A stretch of DNA of 60,900 bases from Bacteroidales bacterium (lineage in GTDB: Bacteria; Bacteroidota; Bacteroidia; Bacteroidales; Muribaculaceae): contig JAQXIE010000001.1 in NCBI GenBank assembly GCA_029007645.1, positions 1 to 60,900 of the forward strand, given 5' to 3'. Each line of letters begins with the position of its first letter. Position 1 is the first letter of the stretch. This document shows positions 40,875-48,780 of the stretch, in pieces. The notes below the pieces were generated by a model, which worked only from the letters and a program-made list of their open reading frames with translations, was not told where the DNA came from and did not search any database. The translations under genes and the position numbers were made by a program.

Positions 40875-43670
40875 CTATTCTTTCGAGCCTTCCTCCTTGG
40901 CGCCTTCCGCTTTGCCGACGCCGTTATTGATGCGTGCGCGCAACTCTGTGGGCGATTCCTCGAATACATCGCGGAAGCACTTGGCGAAGTAATTGCCGGC
41001 CGAGAATCCCGTCCGGTACGCAATCTCGCTGATCGACAGATCGGTGGTGAGCAGCAGATGCCGACTGCGTTCCAACCTTATGCGGCGCACAAGTTCCACG
41101 GGCGTCGAGCCCGTCAGGGCCTTGATCTTGCGGTAGAACTGCGAATGTCCAAGTCCCGTTTCGGCAGCGATGGCGTCGATGTTGAGATCCGATTCCGACA
41201 TGCGGCGCTCTACAACCTCCAGGAATTTGGTATAGAATTGCTTGTCGAGGTCGGGCGCTTCCACCACCGGGACAGCCGAAGAATCCCTTTCGGCCAGTGC
41301 GGCCAAGGCGGTGGAATTGTTGCTCCACAACTCGTGGATACGCTTGCGGTTGGCGATAAGGCTGCGGCACTGGGCCGTCAGGACCGCCGCGCTGAAGGGC
41401 TTCGAAATATATCCGTCGGCATGGCTGTCGTAGCCCTGGGCGTATTGTTCGTCCATGGCGCAGGCTGTGAGCAGCAGCACCGGGATGTGTGACGTGGACA
41501 TTTCCTCCTTGACACGCCGGCAGAATTCATACCCGTCCATCACCGGCATCATCACGTCGCTTATGATCAGATCCGGAAGGTCGCGTGTGGCGCTTTTCAG
41601 ACCCTCCAGCCCGTTGGCGGCCGAGCATACCCTGTAATCATGCTCAATCAGCCGCGACACCAGCGTCACGATGTCGGGATTGTCATCCACCACAAGTACC
41701 AGCGGTCTGTCGTCATCGGCGTTTGAGTTGCCGCCACCTGGCATGTCGGCCGTGCTGAATTCCGGCGATGCTACAGAATTCAGTTCCGAAGTCTCCTCCG
41801 CGCAGCCCGGTGCGCGCACGGACTGTATCTCATCCTCCGGATTGCATTCGCGGTAGGGGATGCTGACTGTGAATTTCGAGCCGACATTCACGCGGCTTTC
41901 AACGCTGACCGATCCTCCCTGCAATTCGGTGAACGCACGCACCAATGCCAGTCCGATTCCCGATCCGCGCGGGCGCACCTCGTCGACCTGATAGAAGTCA
42001 TCGAAGATGCGCTCCAGTTCCCTCTCTGGTATCCCTTGTCCGGTATCGGCCACCCTGAGCACGAGCTCGTTCCCTTCGCGGGCATAGCTTACCGTGACGC
42101 GGCCACCCGCTCCGGTGAATTTAAGGGCGTTCGACAGCAGATTGAAGAAAATGCGCTCCATCTTCTCGCGGTCCAGCATCACGTGCATGTTCCCGGACTT
42201 GTCGTCGGGACTCTTTACTTCGAAATGTATGTGGCGCTGCTGAGCCAGATCGCGGAAGGAGCCTGCCCAAGCCTCGACTTCGCGGCTGAAGTCGATGCAT
42301 TCCAGGTTCAGGTTCAGTTTGCCGTCCTCGTATTTGCGGAAATCAAGAATCTGGTTGATCAGATTCATCAGAATGTGCACGTTCTTGTCGGCCAGTCGGG
42401 CCATGGTGCGCTGGCGGGGAGTGAGATTCTGTGCGCGGGTCAGTTCGGAAATGGGCTCGGCCAAGAGGGTCAGAGGCGTCCGCAGGTCGTGCGACACGCT
42501 CGTATAGAAGGCCAGCTTTGATTTCACGGCTTCCTCCAGCTCTTTGTTCTTCTGTTCCAGTTCGGATGCGTGGCGTCGCTTGGCCCTGGCCCATCGGGCA
42601 GTAACGAACACCAGTCCCAACAACAGCAGCAATATTATCAGCGACGAATAGAACAGCGTGGTCTGTGCCGAATACATTGCCCAATATTTGTCGAGCGACG
42701 ATTTCAGGCCTCGTATCAGTTCAGCCTCCTTTTCCTGAGAATGATTCTGGGCCAGGAGTGCCTCCACATTTGACTTGTTGACGGGCGAAGGAATAGTCAT
42801 GTGCAGTTCCTTGGCTACTTTTTCGCCATTGACCAGCTTTACGGCCGTTTCCACGATCTCATAGCCGGCCGTCGGGTTGAGAATGGTGGCGTTGAGCACG
42901 CCGTCGCGTACGGAAATCATGCCGACGTTCGGGTCGGCGTCGACTCCCACTATGTATATGTCCTTGCGGCCCAGGGCATTCGCGGCATTGCGCGCGCCGA
43001 TGGCTATGTAGTCATTGTGCGCGAAAATGGCGTTTGCCTCCGGATAGAGGCGCAGCAGCGAATCGGTCACTCTCTTACCTTCAGCCTCGCTCCAGTCGGT
43101 GTTGCCGTCGGCCAGGATACTGATGCCATGCGCCTGCATTGTCTCGATGAAACCGCCGTGACGCTCAGTCACCGGACGAGTGCCTTCGAGACCTTTAATC
43201 TCAATCGGGCGTATCGGATGGGTAGTCCCCATGTCATTGATGATACATTCCGCCGCACGATGTCCGATATCATAGCTGTCGCTCAACAGTCGGGTAGTAT
43301 AGCTGTCGCCGTTGATGGTCGGATCAAGCATCACTATAGGTATCCCCTTTTTATAGGCGGCCTCGACCGCCGGCACGATTTCGGTCTTGCTGGTCGGAGA
43401 GATGATGATGGCATCGAAATTGTTGTCGGTGAAATATTTTATATCCTCGATCTGCCGCGACGCGCTGTCATTGGCCGTGCGGATCTCCATGCTGATTTCC
43501 GGATAACTCAGCACGGCGCGCTCCATCTCGGCGTTGATTCGGTCACGCCATGGATCGGTGGTGCACTGGGACACGCCAATGCGCTTTACCTTCTCCTTTC
43601 GGCATGACTGCAAGCCAAACGAAAGGACTGCAAGGAGTATTATTGTTGTTATTCTGAGTATTGTTTTCAT
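40875..43670 (-). CDS. hybrid two-component regulator with periplasmic sugar-binding-protein sensor and AraC output
   Basis: 931 aa. A lipobox-like N-terminus (FGLQSC, residue about 23) is followed by a PBP type-1/ribose-binding-like sensor (30-295; RIGVSQCTTDPWRDR, IYIVGVDADPNVG), a membrane helix (338-358), HisKA with His394 (SVSHDLRTPL), HATPase with N-box FFNLLSNALKF and VADTGQGIP (542), a receiver with Asp705 (LIISDVMMP) and an AraC-type HTH (about 830-915). The layout matches fructose-type HTCS proteins of Bacteroides that detect a monosaccharide and switch on a utilisation locus. No susC/susD or glycoside hydrolase lies nearby, so its target is elsewhere or lost. Confidence 0.93.
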   Translation of the reverse strand: MKTILRITTIILLAVLSFGLQSCRKEKVKRIGVSQCTTDPWRDRINAEMERAVLSYPEISMEIRTANDSASRQIEDIKYFTDNNFDAIIISPTSKTEIVPAVEAAYKKGIPIVMLDPTINGDSYTTRLLSDSYDIGHRAAECIINDMGTTHPIRPIEIKGLEGTRPVTERHGGFIETMQAHGISILADGNTDWSEAEGKRVTDSLLRLYPEANAIFAHNDYIAIGARNAANALGRKDIYIVGVDADPNVGMISVRDGVLNATILNPTAGYEIVETAVKLVNGEKVAKELHMTIPSPVNKSNVEALLAQNHSQEKEAELIRGLKSSLDKYWAMYSAQTTLFYSSLIILLLLLGLVFVTARWARAKRRHASELEQKNKELEEAVKSKLAFYTSVSHDLRTPLTLLAEPISELTRAQNLTPRQRTMARLADKNVHILMNLINQILDFRKYEDGKLNLNLECIDFSREVEAWAGSFRDLAQQRHIHFEVKSPDDKSGNMHVMLDREKMERIFFNLLSNALKFTGAGGRVTVSYAREGNELVLRVADTGQGIPERELERIFDDFYQVDEVRPRGSGIGLALVRAFTELQGGSVSVESRVNVGSKFTVSIPYRECNPEDEIQSVRAPGCAEETSELNSVASPEFSTADMPGGGNSNADDDRPLVLVVDDNPDIVTLVSRLIEHDYRVCSAANGLEGLKSATRDLPDLIISDVMMPVMDGYEFCRRVKEEMSTSHIPVLLLTACAMDEQYAQGYDSHADGYISKPFSAAVLTAQCRSLIANRKRIHELWSNNSTALAALAERDSSAVPVVEAPDLDKQFYTKFLEVVERRMSESDLNIDAIAAETGLGHSQFYRKIKALTGSTPVELVRRIRLERSRHLLLTTDLSISEIAYRTGFSAGNYFAKCFRDVFEESPTELRARINNGVGKAEGAKEEGSKE

Positions 43671-43811
43671 GGATTTACCTATATAACGGATAAATTTTCG
43701 TCATATTAGAATAAAGTCGGCTAATAATTCGGCTTTCCGATAAAATGCCGAAAATTTGCACGTCCCCATTTCGGATTTGCGTTAATTTCGCAGTGTAAAA
43801 ATAAGGCCGGA

Positions 43812-43916
43812 ATGAATATCAAGATTCAGAAAGGCTTCTTTAAAAAGGGAATTATATTAGTTAGTTTGTTAGTTAGTTCAACCTACTTTCAATTCAATCA
43901 GTTCAATCAGTCATGA
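43812..43916 (+). CDS. small hydrophobic peptide (34 aa), probable unrecorded gene
   Basis: ATG at 43812 opens MNIKIQKGFFKK, then a hydrophobic stretch GIILVSLLVSS and a polar end TYFQFNQFNQS, stop at 43914-43916. The layout (basic start, one hydrophobic segment) suits a membrane-inserted or exported micropeptide. A TAATTTCG element (43783-43790) lies 22 bp upstream, with TTTG at 43755 (24-bp spacing), and a hairpin terminator begins at the stop codon. The FNQFNQ end comes from short DNA repeats. It is divergent from the HTCS gene. No family recognised. Confidence 0.45.
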   Translation: MNIKIQKGFFKKGIILVSLLVSSTYFQFNQFNQS

Positions 43917-43940
43917 GCCGGTCTTTGTTGAGATCGGCTC
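43915..43940 (+). terminator. hairpin terminator after the small peptide gene
   Basis: GAGCCG (43915-43920) pairs with CGGCTC (43935-43940) and the sequence continues TGATGATTTTAT. It lies between the small peptide stop and the convergent transposase remnant and may serve both. Confidence 0.5.
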
Positions 43941-43948
43941 TGATGATT

Positions 43949-44841
43949 TTATAGGGGTAAGCATATATTTTCGGCCAGGGCGTTCATCTCCAGGCAGGCA
44001 TTGCGGGAGAGATCGCCTGGAAGATTCGCAGAGATGATGAGCATGCGCCCTGATTCGCAAAGTTCGAAATCGTGTCCCGATGGTTTGTAGCGTTCAGGCA
44101 TCGGCTCGTTCGTTATGAGAATGAAGCGGCTTCCTGATTCGTCGGCTTCGGCACGGATGGCTTTCTCGGCGCGCGAGATGAATAGAGACACCAGAACGCC
44201 TCGGTTGGCTGCTGTGTAGTACCACACCTCGCGCCGGTGCTTGAGAGTTTCGGGCGTGTCCTTGCGATGAATTATCACCTGTTCTTTGAACGGATTGTCC
44301 AGCAGATGGATATTCCCATATGCCTGGTAGTAACGGTCGCCGATTTTCAATCGGTTTATACGCCGAAAGAAATCCGGATTTGCCCGCCGCACTGCTAACC
44401 TGCGGGGATTGTCGCGGAGATACCGGTAGAAGGTATCCAGTGAACGGCTGGCCTTGAGGATCTGGTCATTGAATCCTTTGGAGAAAACTCCGTTCATTCC
44501 GACATTATTATTGACAGCGACCTTAAACCGGGCGAGAATACGCCCTAAGATTTCTTCAGTCTGTTCCTCGACAAACAGCAGGACGTGGAGGTGATCGGGC
44601 ATCAGCGCGTACTGCAGGATCCTGATTTTAGGCTCGATGAGATGGAACTGCCGAGGAATTTCTTTGATCGCGCGGCCGGTCCTTGTGGCCAGATGTAGGA
44701 ACTGCCCTTTTGTCCAATGGGAATCCGGTAGTCGCCCTCCAGAAATCCAAAGACTTCAGCATGCGGCCCCTTGTTGAAGGTCACCATGTATATGCACCGC
44801 TGGGTGTAATCATGCCACGGAGCGCGCAGGATCTTGTTCAT
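43949..44841 (-). pseudogene. frameshifted HUH (Y1/IS200-like, RAYT-type) transposase
   Basis: The N-terminal part starts at 44841 (MNKILRAPWHDYTQRCIYMV, then FNKGPHAEVFGFLEGDYRIP). Near 44667 the frame breaks inside GCGCG-type sequence and continues one frame over as AIKEIPRQFHLIEPKIRILQ, YALMPDHLHVLLFV, ending at 43949. HLH is the HUH metal motif; the Tyr-containing helix follows in SRSLDTFYRYLRDNPRRLAV. Rejoined, the protein is about 295 aa, the size of REP-associated tyrosine transposases. A C-terminal extension (about 90 aa) is also present. The break is either a real inactivating mutation or a sequence error. Confidence 0.75.
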
Positions 44842-44875
44842 GGGTTTAGTTTTTTTGGGGTTTTTGGTTTTTTCC

Positions 44876-44927
44876 CGCTGAAGCCGCCGGTTTTTCGCTG
44901 AAGGCCGCCGGTTTTTCGCTAAAGCTC
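44876..44927. repeat. REP-like direct repeats next to the transposase start
   Basis: Two full copies and one partial copy of a unit of about 21 bp (CGCTGAAGGCCGCCGGTTTTT) at 44876, 44896 and 44917. They lie just upstream of the RAYT-type gene. Each carries a short GC-rich GGCCGCCGG core. Confidence 0.7.
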
Positions 44928-44965
44928 AAAACCTGAACAAAAATTTCAGCTGCCTCCTTTTGCTG

Positions 44966-44995
44966 AGACTCTAAGCCTTTTTGGGCTCTGAGTCT
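44966..44995. repeat. imperfect hairpin in the transposase-comM gap
   Basis: AGACTCTAAGCC and GGCTCTGAGTCT pair over 10 of 12 positions around a T5 loop. It may act as a terminator or as part of the repeat cluster. Confidence 0.45.
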
Positions 44996-45007
44996 TGGGG
45001 TCCGGAT

Positions 45008-45084
45008 GGCTTTTTGTTCTGGTGGCGAGCTTCAGCGAGTCATCGGGGGCTTTTTGTTCCGGTGGCGAGCTTCAGCGAGTCATC
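45008..45084. repeat. 37-bp direct repeat pair
   Basis: Copies at 45008-45044 and 45048-45084 differ at one base. Each starts GGCTTTTTGTTC and ends GCGAGCTTCAGCGAGTCATC. CTTCAGCG is the reverse complement of CGCTGAAG in the repeats at 44876-44927, so the two clusters face each other. The second copy overlaps the comM stop codon. Confidence 0.8.
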
Positions 45085-46627
45085 AAAAGACCCTGCCGTA
45101 GGTGCCGCGGTCGAGGTTGCGGTAGCCGATGGCCTCGGCGATGTGGCGGGAGAGGACAGTCTGGGAGCCGTCCAGGTCGGCGATGGTGCGCGCCACGCGC
45201 AGGATGCGGTCGAAGGCGCGCGCCGACATGTTCAGCTTCTCCATGCGCTCCTTCAGCTTGGCAAGTCCCTCGGCGTCGGGCCATGCAAACTGCCGTATAA
45301 GCCGCGAGTTCATCTGCGCGTTGCAATATATGCCTTTCATCCCTTTGAAGCGCTCCTCCTGGATCGCGCGGGCCTCTACCACCCGCGCGCGGATCGCCGC
45401 GCTGCTCTCGGCCGCCTCCGTCGATGCCATCGCATCGAACTCCACCGGCTCGATCTCCACCTGGATGTCGATCCTGTCGAGCAGCGGCCCCGATATACGG
45501 CTCATATACCGCGCCACCGCTCCCGGGCCGCATGTGCAGGGCCGTGTCGGATGCCCGTAATATCCACAGGGGCACGGATTCATCGATGCCACGAGCATGA
45601 AACTGGCCGGGTATTGCACCGTATATTTGGCCCTTGACACAGTGATTACCCTGTCCTCGATAGGCTGTCGCAACACTTCCAGCACGGTGCGCGGAAATTC
45701 CGGAAACTCGTCCAGAAAAAGTACCCCGTTATGGGCCAGCGAAATCTCGCCCGGCATGGGATTGGCGCCTCCTCCCACCATCGCCACCGGCGATACGGTG
45801 TGGTGCGGTGTGCGGAAGGGCCGCGACGTCATGAGCATGTCGCCGCGCCGCAACTTGCCGGCCACAGAATGTATCTTGGTAGTTTCCAGAGCTTCGCCCA
45901 TGCCCAACGGGGGCAGAATCGAGGGTATGCGCTTGGCCATCATCGATTTGCCGGCTCCGGGAGGGCCGACCATTATCAGGTTATGGCCGCCGGCGCAAGC
46001 CACTTCCAGCGCCCGTTTCACGGTTTCCTGACCTTTGACATCGGCGAAGTCGTAATCGAAATGATTGGCAGTACTTGCGAAGATGGAGCGCGTGTCGATC
46101 ACGGTGGGACGGATTTCGGACGTTCCAAGCAGGATTTCGACTACCTGTTTGAGTGAACTGGCGCCATAAACCTCCAGATTATTGACCACGGCGGCCTCGG
46201 TGACATTGGATTCCGGCACGATAAGCCGTTTGATGCCCATCTGGCGGGCCATCACGGCCATCGGGAGCGCGCCGCGCACGGGTAGCAGCGAACCGTCGAG
46301 ACTGAGCTCGCCGGCCATCATGTAGGCGTCCAGGTTGTCGCATTCCACCTGCCGCGAGGCCGTGAGCAGGCCAATGGTCATGGGCAGGTCGAAGCTTGCT
46401 CCCTCTTTCTTGATGTCGGCGGGTGCCAGATTGATCACGATCCGCGCATGTGGATATTTGAATCCGCTGTGATCTATGGCCGAGACCATGCGTTCGTAAC
46501 TTTCGCGCACAGTGGCGTCGGCGAGACCTACGATGGCGAATCCCGTTCCCTTGTTGATATCTGTTTCGATAGTCACCGGCTGTGCGTCTATGCCGGCGAT
46601 TGTTGCGCTCAGTATTTTTGTCAGCAT
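45083..46627 (-). CDS. comM: YifB/ComM family Mg-chelatase-like AAA ATPase
   Basis: 514 aa: N-terminal Lon-protease-like S5 domain (GFAIVGLADATVRESYERM), AAA core with Walker A MVGPPGAGKSMMAKRIPSI, Walker B GVLFLDEFPEFPR, a cysteine cluster (PCPCGYYGHPTRPCTCGPGA) and a C-terminal Mg-chelatase-like helical domain. ComM is a helicase that promotes branch migration during natural transformation in competent species. The last codons lie in the 37-bp repeat. Confidence 0.92.
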   Translation of the reverse strand: MLTKILSATIAGIDAQPVTIETDINKGTGFAIVGLADATVRESYERMVSAIDHSGFKYPHARIVINLAPADIKKEGASFDLPMTIGLLTASRQVECDNLDAYMMAGELSLDGSLLPVRGALPMAVMARQMGIKRLIVPESNVTEAAVVNNLEVYGASSLKQVVEILLGTSEIRPTVIDTRSIFASTANHFDYDFADVKGQETVKRALEVACAGGHNLIMVGPPGAGKSMMAKRIPSILPPLGMGEALETTKIHSVAGKLRRGDMLMTSRPFRTPHHTVSPVAMVGGGANPMPGEISLAHNGVLFLDEFPEFPRTVLEVLRQPIEDRVITVSRAKYTVQYPASFMLVASMNPCPCGYYGHPTRPCTCGPGAVARYMSRISGPLLDRIDIQVEIEPVEFDAMASTEAAESSAAIRARVVEARAIQEERFKGMKGIYCNAQMNSRLIRQFAWPDAEGLAKLKERMEKLNMSARAFDRILRVARTIADLDGSQTVLSRHIAEAIGYRNLDRGTYGRVF

Positions 46628-46634
46628 TATGGAT

Positions 46635-47663
46635 TTATTTTTCCAGGGATTTTTTTACAGCGTCCCGGATGTCGGCACCGCGGTAAATGATCCTGCCGTT
46701 GTCTGCGACTATGGCGGTGGGAATCGAGGAGATTCCGAGTTTTATGGCATCGGGACTGGAGAAGGATAGGGGGAGCCACGCCTGTACGGCGCCTTTCAGG
46801 GAGTCGCGGGGGGCCTGGTAGGCCCAGGAGATGGAATCGGGCTCCATGCTGATAACAGCCACGGTAAGGCTTGCTGAATCGCCTCGCTGGCGCATGGCTT
46901 CGCGAATGCTCAGGAGGTCGGCCTGACGGTTTTCGGTCTTGGACGCGCCGAAATAAAGCAGCATCCGCCGGCCGGCGGGGCGCAGAGTGTCACAGCCGTT
47001 GCGCAGGATGCGTACCGGCAGGTTATCGACCCGTGCCGGCGTCGGGGAGTAGCCGGTCAGCAGATCGGCACGGCCGGTTATTTCGGCCCAGACGGGTTCG
47101 GCGGCATCATCTTTCAGCAATTTGTATAGTCGGTCGAAACCTGCGGGATCGGCGGCGCGGTCATAGTAGGTGAAGAGCAGCAGGGCAGCGGTGCCTGAAG
47201 CGGGATTCTGGCCGACATATCGGTCCACAGCGGCGTTGACCTGCTGCGGATTGCGGGCGGCGAGGATATCGCGGTTGTCGCGGCGCCATCGGCTCAGGGC
47301 CTCGTTGACGCTGTTGCCGTCGGCGCTCCAGGTGGCAGGCGAGGCATTGTCGCCCGTGATTGTGATCTTGTCTCCTCGTTCGGCATAGAAGAATGTGGCC
47401 GGCTCGTAACCTCCCTGGAAGATGTATATCAGCGTCGGGGTTACGGTGGCGCATTCCATCTGTGCGGTGCCTGCGGTGAGGGTCAGGGCCGTCTCGATGA
47501 TCTTGCCGCCGCCGGGTTCGGATGCGTAGTACATCAGCGAATACGTCTCATGCACGGACGCCGGCAGTTCCAGAACGAGCGAGAACCGGGCCTTGCGGCA
47601 GGAAGTGGCCAGCAGGCACAGGATGGCGGCGAGCAGCAGCGGAAGCAAGCGTCTTGAAGGCAT
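46635..47663 (-). CDS. thioredoxin-fold lipoprotein lacking redox cysteines
   Basis: 342 aa. Lipobox LLATSC at about residue 22 predicts a lipoprotein. An N-terminal DUF4369-like beta domain (LVLELPASVHETYSLMYYAS, FFYAERGDKITITGDNA) precedes a helical linker and a C-terminal TlpA/AhpC-like domain: MLLYFGASKTENRQADLLSI, where active relatives have WASWCxPC, and cis-Pro SIPTAIV. With no CxxC it cannot be an ordinary disulfide reductase. It lies between comM (7 bp) and manC (1 bp), so co-transcription is likely. Confidence 0.8.
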   Translation of the reverse strand: MPSRRLLPLLLAAILCLLATSCRKARFSLVLELPASVHETYSLMYYASEPGGGKIIETALTLTAGTAQMECATVTPTLIYIFQGGYEPATFFYAERGDKITITGDNASPATWSADGNSVNEALSRWRRDNRDILAARNPQQVNAAVDRYVGQNPASGTAALLLFTYYDRAADPAGFDRLYKLLKDDAAEPVWAEITGRADLLTGYSPTPARVDNLPVRILRNGCDTLRPAGRRMLLYFGASKTENRQADLLSIREAMRQRGDSASLTVAVISMEPDSISWAYQAPRDSLKGAVQAWLPLSFSSPDAIKLGISSIPTAIVADNGRIIYRGADIRDAVKKSLEK

Positions 47664-47664
47664 G

Positions 47665-48762
47665 TCAGATGAATTTTTCGCCGAAATGTTCTTTCACTTC
47701 GTTCAGGACCTGCCGGATGCGCCGTTCGTCGTTGACGGGGCATATCATCAGGGCCTGGTCGGTGTCGGCGACAATGAACCCGTCGAGACCGGAGACGACC
47801 ATGATTTTGTCGCCCGAGGCGGCAAAGATGTTGCCGTGGCTGTTGCTTGCCAATACACGGCAGTTTTGTGTCACATTGCCATCCATGGTCTTGGGCGAGA
47901 TTTCGTAGAGAACTTTCCAGTTCTCCAGGTCGCTCCATCCGATATCAGCGGTTTTGACATAGACATTCCGGGCCTTCTCCATCACGGCGTAATCCACCGA
48001 TATATTGGGGGCGCTGGGATATATGGTGTTTATGTATTCGGCTTCGCCGGGAGTGCCGATCAGATCGCGCGCCTTGCTGAAAAGGGTGTTGATTTCGGGA
48101 GCATATTGCTCGAAGGCCTTGATAATCGAATCTGCGCGCCACAGAAACATTCCGGAGTTCCAGTAGAACTCGCCGTTGGCGAGGAAAGTCCGGGCCATTT
48201 CGATATCGGGCTTTTCGGTGAACGACTTGACTTTGCGGATTCCGGAAGGATCGTCAAGGGTGGCGCCGAGCTGGATATAGCCGTATCCGGTGTGGGGGGA
48301 TACGGGTTTGAGGCCGATTGTGAGCAGCCGGTCCCCTTTTTCGACGAAATCCATGCCTTGCGACAGGACCTCGATAAAGGCATTCTCCTTGAGGACAAGA
48401 TGATCGGAAGGAATGTTGATGATCGAAGCTTCGGGATTGCGGGCATAGATGTGATACGCGGCCCGGCAGATGCAAGGAGCTGTATTGCGCCGGGCTGGTT
48501 CGGCCAGAATATTTTCGGCCGGAATCTCGGGCAGTTGTTCCCGGATTATGTCGACGTAGTGGACATTGGTTGTCAGCAGGATATTCTCCGGGTCGCACAG
48601 AGGTCTGATACGGTCGTAGGTCTGCTGGAGCAGACTTCGGCCGGTACCGAACATGTCAAGAAACTGTTTGGGCATATCGGTTCGGCTCATGGGCCAGAAA
48701 CGAGAACCGATTCCGCCGCACATTATCACGCAGTAGCGATTCCGCCTGTTGGCTGTTTCCAT
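47665..48762 (-). CDS. manC: mannose-1-phosphate guanylyltransferase
   Basis: Makes GDP-mannose from Man-1-P and GTP, feeding capsule, LPS and fucose synthesis. 365 aa, single domain: the nucleotidyltransferase signature VIMCGGIGSRFWPMSR, MPKQFLDMFG, EPARRNTAPCICRAAY, INIPSDHL, GYGYIQLG and KSFTEKPD. The isomerase domain of bifunctional ManC is absent, so phosphomannose isomerase must be encoded elsewhere. It is 18 bp after the Na/Pi transporter. Confidence 0.92.
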   Translation of the reverse strand: METANRRNRYCVIMCGGIGSRFWPMSRTDMPKQFLDMFGTGRSLLQQTYDRIRPLCDPENILLTTNVHYVDIIREQLPEIPAENILAEPARRNTAPCICRAAYHIYARNPEASIINIPSDHLVLKENAFIEVLSQGMDFVEKGDRLLTIGLKPVSPHTGYGYIQLGATLDDPSGIRKVKSFTEKPDIEMARTFLANGEFYWNSGMFLWRADSIIKAFEQYAPEINTLFSKARDLIGTPGEAEYINTIYPSAPNISVDYAVMEKARNVYVKTADIGWSDLENWKVLYEISPKTMDGNVTQNCRVLASNSHGNIFAASGDKIMVVSGLDGFIVADTDQALMICPVNDERRIRQVLNEVKEHFGEKFI

Positions 48763-48780
48763 TTCAGAGTGTTTTTCATG

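Noticed and set aside
44655-44685. Programmed ribosomal frameshift in the transposase
   Set aside because: No slippery A/T heptamer or obvious downstream pseudoknot; mutation or sequence error is simpler.
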